NCBI GenBank assembly: GCA_030613505.1
Contig: JAUWLW010000013.1
Coordinates: forward strand, 1 to 61,119
DNA: 61,119 nt
Origin: Candidatus Zixiibacteriota bacterium
GTDB taxonomy: Bacteria; RBG-13-66-14; B26-G2; WVWN01
Direction of reading: 5' to 3'
Below, in pieces: positions 19,369 through 27,828 of the stretch (the stretch's first letter is position 1; each line of letters opens with the position of its first letter). The notes below the pieces were generated by a model. It saw only the letters and a program-made list of their open reading frames with translations, did no database searches and had not been told where the DNA came from. Both the position numbers and the translations under genes were made by a program.

Positions 19369-21999
19369 ATGAAAACGAGGATAATTTGCGTTTTGGCCGC
19401 GGCGCTCGCGGCCGCTTCGGCTTTGGGCGGTGAGGCCGTCCGCGAGGTATTGGACAACGGCCTGATAGCCATCGTCGCCGAGGACCACGCCAATCCCGTG
19501 GCCGCGGTGCGCGTTTACGTTAGAGCGGGTTCCATATACGAGGGGAAGTACTTGGGGGCGGGTATGTCGCACTTCCTCGAGCACACGCTCGGCGAACAGA
19601 CCGACAAGCATTCCAAGGCCGAGCTCGAGGCCGCGGTGTCCGAGATGGGCGGCGCCTACAACGCGTATACCTGGAAGGACCACGTCTGTTACCACATCGC
19701 CGTCCGCGCCGACAAGACCAGCCGGGCGCTCGAGCACCTCGAGGAGCGCGTCTTCCATACCGCGTTCCCGACGGAGCAGGTCGAGAACCAGCGCGAGATT
19801 ATAATAAACGAGATCCGCATGGGCCTCGACGAACCCAACCGCGTCCTCCAGAAGGCGTTTTACTATGCTATGTTCCGCGAGCACCCGGCGCGTTACCCCA
19901 TCATCGGCTTCGAGGACCTCTTCGTGGGGATTACGCGCGACGAGCTGGTCGATTACTACGAGCGTTTTTACGTCCCGGAGCGCGCGGTACTAGTGGTCGC
20001 GGGCGACGTCGACGCCGGGGAGACGTTGGCGAAGATACGGGAAACCTTCGGCGCGCTCCCGCGGGGGAAGGCCTTTCCGGAGGAGGTCTTCTACGAGCCG
20101 CCGCAGCTCGGGCGCCGCGACGTCGTCGTCCCGATGGACATCGGCGCCGCCTATATGTGGCTCGGCTTCCGCGGGCCGCTGCTGGGCTCGAAGGACGCGT
20201 ACGCGTTGGAGGTTGCCACCGCTATAGCCGGTTACGGCCGCTCGAGCCGACTCTACCGGCGCGTGCTGGAGGAGGGCGGCTACGTCACCGACATCTCGGC
20301 GTGGCTCAGTACGCCGCCCACCGGCTTCGGCTATCTGGGCGTCTACGCCGAGGGCGAGGCCATCGAGCTCAACTACGCCGAGGACGCCATCGTCGCCGAG
20401 ATGGTGGCGTTCGCCGAGAAGCGCGTTTCCCGCGAGGAGTTGGCGCGCGCCAAGAAGCTGCTCGAGGCGCAGTATATACTGGGCCTGGATACCGTCGAGG
20501 ACGTGGCTGCCGACCTGGGCGAGAACGAGCTCTATACCGGCAACATGAACTTCAGCGACGAATACCTTGCCCGCATCGAAGAGATCACCGCGGACGACGT
20601 CAGGGAGGCGGCCGGCCGTTACATTCGCGAGTCCAATATGACGGTGGCCAGGGTCGTCCCGCGGGATTGGGCCGGCGCCGCGGAGGAGGTGGCCGTGGCG
20701 GCCGAGGCGGAGCCGATGGAGAAGGTCACGCTCGACAACGGCCTGCGCCTCCTCGTCCGTCGCAACCCGGCCGTCCCGGCGGTCACGGTCCGCGCCGTTA
20801 TCGCCGGCGGCTCCCGGGTGGCAGCCCCCGGCAAGGAGGGCGTCGCCGAGCTCGTCGCCGAGTTGCTGGTGAAGGGTACGAAGAAGCGCAAGGCCGACCG
20901 CATAGCCCGCGAGATCGAGGAGTTGGGCGGCACCATAAGCTCGACGGCCGCGCTCGACTACCTGGGCCTTTCCGTGTCGTGCCTGGCGGCCGATTTCGAG
21001 AAGACGTTCGACGTTTTCGCCGACTGCCGCGCCAATTCCACTATCCCGGCGGTGGAGTTCGTCCGCGAGCAGGACCGACTGCTGGCCCAGGTCCAGAGCG
21101 AGGACGACGACTGGGAGCTGGAGGCCGAGAAGATGATGCGGGCCCGCCTCTACCCCAAGCACCCGTACCGCTACCGCACCACCGGCACCGTTGACTCGGT
21201 GGCGCGGCTCGCCGACGGGGACGCGCTGGCGTATTATAAGAAGTACGTAACGCCGGCCAACGTCGTCGTGGCGGTGGTGGGAGACGTGGACCCGGCTGAA
21301 GTGGCGCGCGTCGTCGAGAAGAAGCTCGGCCGGTGGCGGCCGCTCGAGTCGCCGCCGCCGGTAGTCCCGGCCGACCCGCCGCCGGCGGACCGGGAGTTAT
21401 TCTTCGAGAGGACCGGCAAAGAGCAGGCCGTAATATACATAGGGTATCGCGGCGTTACGTACGGCGACGGCGACGAGTTCCCGCTTCGCCTTCTCGACGC
21501 GGCCATTTCGGGGGTGTACCTGCCGGGCGGCCGGCTGCACGAGCGGCTGCGCGGCGCCGGCTACGTCTACGTCGTTCACGCCTACAACGTCTCCGCGCAG
21601 GACCCGGGGTTCTTCGCCATATTCGCGGCCACGTCGCCGGAGCGCGCCGAGGAGGTGCTGGCGGCCGTCGAGGAGGAGGTCGCCAAGATGAAGGCGGAGC
21701 CGATAACGGCCGAGGAGCTCGGGCTCGCCCAGGAGAACTGGCTAACCATGAACGCCCTCTACAACAACCAGTCCAACGGCGACGTCGCGCGCCTAGCCGC
21801 GCGCTACGAGCTCGTGGGGTTGGGGTACGATTGGCCCGAGGATTTCGACGAGCGCATCCTGGCGGTGACGGCGGACGACGTTACCGCCGCGGCCCGCAAG
21901 TACCTCGTCAACCCTGTAATAGTAGTAACGACGCCCACGCCGCCGGGAGAGGCCCTACCTTCGACGCCCGAAGCGCCCGTCGGCGAGGCGGGGGAGTAG
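19369..21999 (+). CDS. secreted M16-family zinc protease, two-domain (pitrilysin type)
   Basis: 876 residues with a signal peptide (about 1-20) and two tandem M16 halves. The active N-terminal half (about 22-440) has the inverted zinc motif HFLEH at 68-72 and the downstream Glu in the ENQREIIINEIRMG segment near 147. The C-terminal half (from about 450) repeats the fold (LDNGLRLLVRRN) but lacks HxxEH, as usual for the second half of a clamshell pitrilysin. It is probably periplasmic, degrading peptides. GAGGTAACTAAATG gives a good start. A bidirectional terminator follows. Confidence 0.93.
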   Translation: MKTRIICVLAAALAAASALGGEAVREVLDNGLIAIVAEDHANPVAAVRVYVRAGSIYEGKYLGAGMSHFLEHTLGEQTDKHSKAELEAAVSEMGGAYNAYTWKDHVCYHIAVRADKTSRALEHLEERVFHTAFPTEQVENQREIIINEIRMGLDEPNRVLQKAFYYAMFREHPARYPIIGFEDLFVGITRDELVDYYERFYVPERAVLVVAGDVDAGETLAKIRETFGALPRGKAFPEEVFYEPPQLGRRDVVVPMDIGAAYMWLGFRGPLLGSKDAYALEVATAIAGYGRSSRLYRRVLEEGGYVTDISAWLSTPPTGFGYLGVYAEGEAIELNYAEDAIVAEMVAFAEKRVSREELARAKKLLEAQYILGLDTVEDVAADLGENELYTGNMNFSDEYLARIEEITADDVREAAGRYIRESNMTVARVVPRDWAGAAEEVAVAAEAEPMEKVTLDNGLRLLVRRNPAVPAVTVRAVIAGGSRVAAPGKEGVAELVAELLVKGTKKRKADRIAREIEELGGTISSTAALDYLGLSVSCLAADFEKTFDVFADCRANSTIPAVEFVREQDRLLAQVQSEDDDWELEAEKMMRARLYPKHPYRYRTTGTVDSVARLADGDALAYYKKYVTPANVVVAVVGDVDPAEVARVVEKKLGRWRPLESPPPVVPADPPPADRELFFERTGKEQAVIYIGYRGVTYGDGDEFPLRLLDAAISGVYLPGGRLHERLRGAGYVYVVHAYNVSAQDPGFFAIFAATSPERAEEVLAAVEEEVAKMKAEPITAEELGLAQENWLTMNALYNNQSNGDVARLAARYELVGLGYDWPEDFDERILAVTADDVTAAARKYLVNPVIVVTTPTPPGEALPSTPEAPVGEAGE

Positions 22000-22018
22000 T
22001 TCGGTAGTTTCGGAATGT

Positions 22019-22046
22019 AAAGGCGGCCCGCCCGGGCCGCCTTTTT
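22019..22046. terminator. bidirectional terminator between convergent genes
   Basis: A 12-bp stem AAAGGCGGCCCG paired with its complement across a 2-nt centre, with T-runs on both sides. Its right edge touches the stop codon of the minus-strand gene ending at 22046. Confidence 0.85.
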
Positions 22047-22672
22047 CATTCTGCGCCGCTCAGCGTAAGCGTAACGCGCGGCCAGTCCGTGAACTTGAAC
22101 GAGAGCTTGAGGATCTTACCGGCCAGCTCGCCCTCCGTGCCCACGTACGCGTATAAAGTCGTCTTTTTATCGTCGCCCCAGCCGGTGATAAGGCCGTCGA
22201 CGCGGCTGCAGAGGAGCGCCTTTTCCGGCCAGGATGGTAGCGTCAACTTGCCGCGGCTCGCGACGGCGGCCTCGATTCTGTACGACTTCCCCCGCAGCGG
22301 ATAGTCGACGGCGATCTCGTCGCCCTTGGCGGGCGGCCTTTGGATAAACGCCGTTAACGCGAGCACCTTGTCCGCCCGCTCTTTCTCGACGGGAACGAAC
22401 TTCCTTTCGAACAACGAGAAGAAGAATACCTGGTTGGCCGGTGCGTCGACCTTCATAAGGCACTTGCCGGCGTTTTCGACGGCGACGCGGCCGGCGTCGT
22501 CCTCGCGCCACGTCAGCTCGTCGTCGGCGACGAAGAAGAGCGCGAGGACCAAAGCGCCCAGGAACTCGCGCGCATTTTGAGGGGACAGCGTTACTTTGTA
22601 TTCGAGCGTAGCGGCGCCGGCGACGGCGGCCGCCAGGAGGGATAGCGCGACGATAAGGCGTACGCGTTTGAC
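22046..22672 (-). CDS. secreted protein of unknown function; apparent non-canonical GTC start
   Basis: The open frame runs from a stop at 22708-22706 to the stop at 22046. From codon GTC (22672-22670) it reads (M)KRVRLIVALSLLAAAVAGA, a textbook signal peptide. GGAGG (22686-22682) lies nine bases before GTC. There is no ATG, GTG or TTG in frame until a TTG at 22552, which is inside the mature domain and lacks a ribosome site. The start is therefore GTC, or a GTG altered by mutation or sequence error. The 208-residue product has a mixed alpha/beta mature part with no family I recognise. It follows the radical SAM gene on the same strand. Confidence 0.6.
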   Translation of the reverse strand, partial: VKRVRLIVALSLLAAAVAGAATLEYKVTLSPQNAREFLGALVLALFFVADDELTWREDDAGRVAVENAGKCLMKVDAPANQVFFFSLFERKFVPVEKERADKVLALTAFIQRPPAKGDEIAVDYPLRGKSYRIEAAVASRGKLTLPSWPEKALLCSRVDGLITGWGDDKKTTLYAYVGTEGELAGKILKLSFKFTDWPRVTLTLSGAE

Positions 22673-22741
22673 GTTCGGGGTCCTCCGACGTTGCGCTTCT
22701 CTATATTAAAAACGGCTCGCGGGTGCGCCGCCGGTAGCGCC

Positions 22742-24181
22742 TTACACCTGCGCGCCGTGGGGCGTAAACTCCTTGTGGAAGAGCATGGTCAGAAGGAACG
22801 CGAGGCCGCCGGCAAGCAGTACTTTAATATCGGTCCAGCTCCGAATACTTTTTAGGCGCTTCCAGACGTACCGCGGCCGGCGGTAGAAGCGGCGGAACGC
22901 CAGCGCCCGGAGCTGCTGGATCTCTTCCCGCTTCATCGTGTAGGGCACGAAGGCGCACCCCTCGAAGGTGTAGTCGAGAACGTTGTCGGTCGCGACCGCG
23001 CCGTATTTCTCGACGTTCTCGTAGAGCTCCGCGCCGGGGAAGGGCGACATGGCGTGGAAGTTTACGACGTCGGTGTCTATATCGACGGCGAACTGTATCG
23101 ACTTCAGGCCGTCCTCGAAGGTCTCGCCCGGGATGCCGAAGATGAACGGCGTTACGGTCTTGAGGCCGGCCTGGTGGGCCCACTTCACCGCGCGCCGGTT
23201 TTGCTCCACCGTTACGCCCTTGTTCAAGGCGTCGAGGCATTTTTGCACGCCGGATTCGATGCCGAAGAGGATTCCCCAAAAATTGGCCCTCTTCATCTTT
23301 TGGAGGATTTCGACGTCGACGTCGTCGACGCGGGCGGAGGCGTAGAAGGTGAGGTCGTAGTCGCGTTCGATGATGCCGTCGAGGATGCCGTGTATGCGTT
23401 CCTTATTGTAGACGAGGTTGTCGTCGAAGAAGCGGATCTCTTTTACCTTGTACGTCCGGTAGCAGTGGTCGATTTCGGCCAGGACTTTCTCGGCGCTCCG
23501 CGCGCGCCACGTGCCCTCGGCGTTGAGCTGCCAACAGAAGATGCACTTGCCGTTGCAGCCGCGCGAACTGTAGATATAGAGCGCCGGCAGCCGCTGGTAC
23601 GTCCCGAGGGGCGGCGTATAGCGCTCGAGGTCTATAAGGTCGCGGGCCGGGAAGGGGAGGACGTTTATGTCGGGAATGTGACGGCGGGGCGGGTTGAGGT
23701 GGATTCCGCCGTCGTCGCGGTAAGCGATGCCCTTCACCGCGGCCAGCTCGCCGCCGGCCTCGAGCGTCCGTGCGAGAACGTCCGCCGTTACCTCGCCCTC
23801 GCCGACGGTAACGCTGTCCGGGTGGGGCGACTCGCGGAGGACGCGGTCCTTCCAACCGCTGGCCAGCGGCCCGCCCACGGCGACGTGGACGCCGGGCATC
23901 TCGCGATGTATGCGCGCGGCGAGCGAGTTCATGGCTTCCCATGAGAACGTCGTCAGGTACATCCCCACCATGCCCGGGCCGAAGGCCTTCAGGCGCGGCA
24001 TCATTTCGTCTTCGGTCATCAGGCCGCCGTCGAAGACGCGGACGTCGTGCCCCGCCTCGCGCAGCGCCGCGGCCACGGAAAGGATCCCGAGCGGGTGCCA
24101 ACGGCCGCCGACGAAGAGGCCGAAGTTGCCGGTGAAGACCTCCTTCGGCGTCCAGGGGGGAAATACCATCGCGACTTTCAT
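22742..24181 (-). CDS. B12-binding-domain radical SAM protein with C-terminal membrane helix
   Basis: 479 residues. The N-terminal Rossmann-like cobalamin-binding domain (about 1-150) contains the VGGPLAS and VGEGE segments typical of this class. The radical SAM core starts at about 190 with RGCNGKCIFCW, supplying the CxxxCxxC iron-sulfur site, and continues through GIESG and IPGET. The C-terminus (about 450-470) is a single hydrophobic helix. Members modify lipids, antibiotics or hopanoid-like substrates. The product here is unknown. A paralogue of the same architecture lies upstream at 25524-26960. An extended -10 promoter precedes the gene. Confidence 0.88.
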   Translation of the reverse strand: MKVAMVFPPWTPKEVFTGNFGLFVGGRWHPLGILSVAAALREAGHDVRVFDGGLMTEDEMMPRLKAFGPGMVGMYLTTFSWEAMNSLAARIHREMPGVHVAVGGPLASGWKDRVLRESPHPDSVTVGEGEVTADVLARTLEAGGELAAVKGIAYRDDGGIHLNPPRRHIPDINVLPFPARDLIDLERYTPPLGTYQRLPALYIYSSRGCNGKCIFCWQLNAEGTWRARSAEKVLAEIDHCYRTYKVKEIRFFDDNLVYNKERIHGILDGIIERDYDLTFYASARVDDVDVEILQKMKRANFWGILFGIESGVQKCLDALNKGVTVEQNRRAVKWAHQAGLKTVTPFIFGIPGETFEDGLKSIQFAVDIDTDVVNFHAMSPFPGAELYENVEKYGAVATDNVLDYTFEGCAFVPYTMKREEIQQLRALAFRRFYRRPRYVWKRLKSIRSWTDIKVLLAGGLAFLLTMLFHKEFTPHGAQV

Positions 24182-24202
24182 TTTATTATCGACTTACCAA
24201 CA

Positions 24203-24211
24203 ATTATAACA
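24203..24211 (-). promoter_or_regulatory. extended -10 promoter of the radical SAM gene
   Basis: Minus-strand TGTTATAAT, an extended -10 with a perfect TATAAT; no good -35 is visible at 17 bp. It is 22 bases before the ATG. Confidence 0.5.
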
Positions 24212-24267
24212 CAAGGCGACGCTTTCTACGGCCTTGGCCGGGGCGGCCCGCGTGCGTCGCCGCGGCG

Positions 24268-25524
24268 CTACCGCCAAATCTTTCTTGCGATAGTGACGAG
24301 CAACACCGGGTATGAGACGATGGCGAAGGAGCTCTCCAGGCCCGCGGCCACCTTCGCCCACCCGTACGGCTCGTAGGCCGTGAAACCCAGCTTGGTCAGC
24401 GTCAAGAATGAGAAGTAAAGGCATCGTTGGAAGCTGTGCCAGCTGAGGTCTACCAACGGTCCCACGCCGCCGCCGGCGTCGATGTAGCTCGTCAGGCCGA
24501 AGCCTATGCCGCCGAAATACGGCAACAGGTAATAGTAAACCGAGAAGCCGAGCCAACTCAACACGAGCGCGGATGCGATGCGCCAAGGTTTCGTCCCGTA
24601 GCCGGTGTAGAGGTCCAAGAAGACGTATTCCAGCGCGTTGCGTAGCAGCGCGAAAGGCCGCCACGTTTTTCGGCCCTCGAGACGCGCCAGACGCCCGGCA
24701 ACCATTTCGCGGTAGAGCGCGGTTTCGGCCAGGCCGAACCGGCCGAAGTGGCGAAAGTTAAGTTTGAGCTCGGCGTAAACTTCGGCGGCTTCGCCGTGCT
24801 TTCCGCGGCGGTCGTTCTCGGTTTTGAGCTTGTCGGGCAGGACGGCGCGACCCAGGTCGGTATCGGGGAAGAGGGCGCCGTAGAGGTCGGCGCGGCGCAG
24901 GTCCGCGGCGGCGAAGTCGCAATTGTCGAAGCGAGTTCCGGCGAACGCCGCGCCGGAGAAGTCCGCCCGCACGAAGGTGACGCGCCGGAAACTCGCGCCC
25001 TGCAGGTCGGCGGTGCTGAGGGTGGTGCCGGTGAGGTCCGCCTCGTCGAAGCGCGCCCGCGCGAGTTTCGCCCCCGAGAGGTCGCCGTGGGTGAACGTCG
25101 CGTAGTGGAATTCGGCGTGGGTAAGGTCCGCGCCGCGCAGGTTGGCGAAGGAGAGGTCCGCGTTCGTGAAGCGGGCGTGGGTTAGCGTCGCGCCGCGGAA
25201 CGACGCCCCCTCCAGCTCCGCGTCCGCGAAGTCGGCGTTCGCGAAGTCGCCGCCGGCGAAGTCGCCGCCCTTCAAATTGGCGCCCGCGAAGTTAGTGCGC
25301 GGCCCGGCGATGTCTTTTAACTTCACCGATTCCAAGTTAAGGCCCGCGAAGCCGTGCAGCGACGAGGCCCGGCGCCGTATCTCCTCCAGGTACGCCGCCT
25401 CATCCGGTAAATGCTTCCAGCAATGACGCGCGAAGCTTAGCGCCGGCGCCGTGCAATCCGCCTGGGCGCACGCCGGCCTCTCGCACCAATGTTGTTCGCC
25501 GAGTTCGTCGTTGGCGTTGGCCAT
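24268..25524 (-). CDS. pentapeptide-repeat protein with Cys-rich N-terminus and 2-TM channel-like domain
   Basis: 418 residues; the ATG overlaps the stop of the radical SAM gene (TGATG). Residues 14-35 hold Cys/His (CERPACAQADC..HCWKH) that could bind a metal. Residues about 60-230 are roughly 30 pentapeptide repeats of A(D/N)LxG/F type, a right-handed beta helix. Residues 295-418 have two transmembrane helices flanking a pore-loop-like segment TLTKLGFTA (about 375-383), which sits where K+ channels carry TVGYG. This architecture (pentapeptide plus ion-channel-2 domain) occurs in bacteria, but the filter is substituted. Ion selectivity cannot be inferred. A much longer open frame upstream in the same phase is an antisense/frame shadow. 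Confidence 0.82.
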   Translation of the reverse strand: MANANDELGEQHWCERPACAQADCTAPALSFARHCWKHLPDEAAYLEEIRRRASSLHGFAGLNLESVKLKDIAGPRTNFAGANLKGGDFAGGDFANADFADAELEGASFRGATLTHARFTNADLSFANLRGADLTHAEFHYATFTHGDLSGAKLARARFDEADLTGTTLSTADLQGASFRRVTFVRADFSGAAFAGTRFDNCDFAAADLRRADLYGALFPDTDLGRAVLPDKLKTENDRRGKHGEAAEVYAELKLNFRHFGRFGLAETALYREMVAGRLARLEGRKTWRPFALLRNALEYVFLDLYTGYGTKPWRIASALVLSWLGFSVYYYLLPYFGGIGFGLTSYIDAGGGVGPLVDLSWHSFQRCLYFSFLTLTKLGFTAYEPYGWAKVAAGLESSFAIVSYPVLLVTIARKIWR

Positions 25525-26960
25525 CAGCTTCTCCCCAAAACGTAGCGCCCCAGTACGTCCAGGCCGGCCTTGGCGGCCCGGTCGAAATCCCTCCAGGAGC
25601 GTACGCGGCGCAGACGCCGCCACACGTACCCGGGACGCAGGTAAAATTCGCGGTAAGCTTTTTTTATGTAACGTTCCAGCAGCGCCTCGTCGCCGTATAC
25701 CGAGCGCCGGGCGTCGTAGCGGTCGAAGTCGTCGCCCAACTCGTCCTTGACCTGCTCGTAGAACAGCGTGCCCGGATACGGCGTCGCGACGTTGAACGAG
25801 GCGAAAGAGGCGTCCAGTTCCTTGGCCAGGCGGATCGTCGCCCGCATGTCCTCTTCGCGCTCGCCCAGGTTGCCGAACATGAAGAAGGCCGCGGCCTCCA
25901 GGCCGGCGCGCGTCGTGGCCTCGAAGGCCCGCCGGGCCTGCTCCACCGTCGTCTTCTTTCCCATGCGCTCGAGCACGCGTTGCGACCCGGATTCTACGCC
26001 GTAGATGACGAGGTAGCACCCCGCCCGCTTGAGCGCCGCCAGCATCTCGTCGTCTACCGTGTCCACGCGCGACATGCACATCCACGAGAACCCGAGGCCC
26101 GAGTCCTCGATGAGCTCGCACAGCTCCAGGACCCGCCGCTTGCCGATAGTGAAGGTATCGTCCCAAAACCCCACCTGGCGGACGCCCTCCTCTTCCACCA
26201 TCTCGCGCAGTTCCGCCAGCACGTCGGCGCTGGAGCGGAACCGTATCTTGCGGCCGTAGTACGCGCCGGTGGAACAATAGTTGCACGGGTAGGGGCACCC
26301 GCGCGACGTGATGACGATGTCGAAGCGGCCGTAGCGCATGAACGGCGGCTCGTAACTATACGGCCGGAAGAAACGCCGCGCGGGGTGGGGCAGCTCGTCG
26401 AGGTCGGGGATAAGGTCCCTGCTCGCGTTGTGGACCACGCGGCCGTCTTCGCGCCAGCTCAAACCCGCGACCCCGTCGTACGGCACTTCGCCCCGGACGG
26501 CGCGCGCGAGCTCCGCGCACGTCGCCTCCGGTTCGCCCCGCACGACGAAGTCCGCTCCCGGCGCGGCGAAGCCGTCGTCGCGTCGGGCGCTGACGTGCGT
26601 TCCCATTACCGCGGCCTTCGTCGTCGGCGAGGCTTCCTTCGCCCGGGCCAAGAAGGCCAGATCGCGCCCCAGCGTCGACGTGCCCGCGGCGACGTAGATC
26701 AGGTCCGGCCTTTCGTCGGCTACGAGTTTTATAATTTCGTCGACGCCCCTTTTTCCCGCCACCGCGTCGACGAGGTCGACGTCGGCGCCGGCCCACTTCT
26801 CAACCGCGGCGGCGCAGTACGCCAGGCCCAGCGGCGGGATGACGTAGTCCGTCTTGGTGAATATCCCGGCGCATCGCGCCAGCACGGCGTCGGTCTGCGT
26901 CGCGAAGTCGCCCGCCGCCAGCGGCGGCACCAGGAAGAGCGCTTTAACTCGGCCGGTCAT
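25524..26960 (-). CDS. B12-binding-domain radical SAM protein
   Basis: 478 residues from the ATG that overlaps the methyltransferase stop by four bases (ATGA). The N-terminal cobalamin-binding fold has AVMGTHVS and VRGEPE segments. The radical SAM core has RGCPYPCNYCS near 232, then GVESGSQ and a GEREED segment. It is the paralogue of the 22742-24181 product but lacks that protein's C-terminal membrane helix. It sits in a coupled operon after a class I methyltransferase and before the pentapeptide channel-like gene, suggesting modification of a membrane-associated metabolite (inference). Confidence 0.88.
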   Translation of the reverse strand: MTGRVKALFLVPPLAAGDFATQTDAVLARCAGIFTKTDYVIPPLGLAYCAAAVEKWAGADVDLVDAVAGKRGVDEIIKLVADERPDLIYVAAGTSTLGRDLAFLARAKEASPTTKAAVMGTHVSARRDDGFAAPGADFVVRGEPEATCAELARAVRGEVPYDGVAGLSWREDGRVVHNASRDLIPDLDELPHPARRFFRPYSYEPPFMRYGRFDIVITSRGCPYPCNYCSTGAYYGRKIRFRSSADVLAELREMVEEEGVRQVGFWDDTFTIGKRRVLELCELIEDSGLGFSWMCMSRVDTVDDEMLAALKRAGCYLVIYGVESGSQRVLERMGKKTTVEQARRAFEATTRAGLEAAAFFMFGNLGEREEDMRATIRLAKELDASFASFNVATPYPGTLFYEQVKDELGDDFDRYDARRSVYGDEALLERYIKKAYREFYLRPGYVWRRLRRVRSWRDFDRAAKAGLDVLGRYVLGRS

Positions 26961-27649
26961 TTTTCCAGTTTGTATATTACCGCGCCGCCCGGGATCCACC
27001 CGAAGAACAACGCATCCCAACCGGCGACGAAGATGCGGACGGCGTTCAGCGCTCGGCCGAGGCCGTCGGCGAGCGTTTTCTCTTTCGCCGTTTCGCCGTC
27101 GCCGCCGACCAGGGCCCGCACTGGCAGCGCCGTGAGCGGTTGGAATAAATGTTTGAGATACAACCGCTTTTTTATTTTAAGGCCCGCGGCTTTGATCGCC
27201 GCTTCCAGCTCGAGCCGCGTCAACCGGCTCAAGTGGCCGTCTTTGACGTCGTCCAGGTCGAGGCGCCGTCCCCCCGGCGCGCGCCGAAGCCAGCGCCGGA
27301 GGTACAGGCCGTAGCACGACGTATTCACCAACAACGCGCCACCGGCTTTCATCACTCGCGCCGCTTCTTGGAGGACTACGCCGACGTCGGACGGCGGGAC
27401 GTGCTCGAGCACGTCCGATAGAAACATCAGATCGCATCCGCCGTTTACCAGCGGGGTGCGTCGCACGTCTCCCTGTACGACGGCGAGGCCCCGGCTTTTC
27501 GCGACCGCCAGCGCCGGCGCGACGGCGTCCACGACCACCTTGTATCGCGCGCGACCGAATAGCGCCGCGAAGTACCCCTCGCCGCCGCCCAGGTCGACCA
27601 GCCGTTGGTACTCGCGGCGGCCGGCGAAGCGGCGGAAAGTACACCACAC
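26957..27649 (-). CDS. class I SAM-dependent methyltransferase
   Basis: About 230 residues from the GTG at 27649. The methyltransferase motifs are VDLGGGEGYF (motif I), VVQGDVRRTP and LSDVLEHVPPSDV, then a C-terminal region with hydrophobic segments near GWDALFFGWIPGG. No ribosome site precedes this GTG. The frame is open for about 43 more codons upstream (to about 27777) without an ATG, GTG or TTG, and those codons look protein-like (ERLYAAGRWRTDDALPP). The true N-terminus is therefore uncertain. It is first in the operon with the radical SAM and pentapeptide genes. The substrate is unknown. Confidence 0.75.
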   Translation of the reverse strand: MWCTFRRFAGRREYQRLVDLGGGEGYFAALFGRARYKVVVDAVAPALAVAKSRGLAVVQGDVRRTPLVNGGCDLMFLSDVLEHVPPSDVGVVLQEAARVMKAGGALLVNTSCYGLYLRRWLRRAPGGRRLDLDDVKDGHLSRLTRLELEAAIKAAGLKIKKRLYLKHLFQPLTALPVRALVGGDGETAKEKTLADGLGRALNAVRIFVAGWDALFFGWIPGGAVIYKLEK

Positions 27650-27828
27650 CAGCCAGCCCAGCGGCCCGAGGGCGTGCTTGGGCGGCAGCGCGTCGTCCGT
27701 GCGCCAACGCCCCGCGGCGTACAGCCGCTCGCTCTCGCGCCGCGGTTCCGGTTCGAATTCGTTTGGCGTGTCTATATCATAATATTATAATAAAAAACGG
27801 CTCGCGCCGCAAATGCGCGCGGCACATT

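Noticed and set aside
20700-21999. Second M16 half considered as an independent active protease
   Set aside because: It lacks HxxEH and is continuous with the first half; this is the normal inactive second half of pitrilysin-type enzymes.
25525-26298. Upstream part of the long minus-strand frame in phase with the pentapeptide gene
   Set aside because: It overlaps the radical SAM gene in another frame and reads as low-complexity Arg/Gly/Ala. The pentapeptide protein starts at the ATG at 25524, coupled to the preceding stop.
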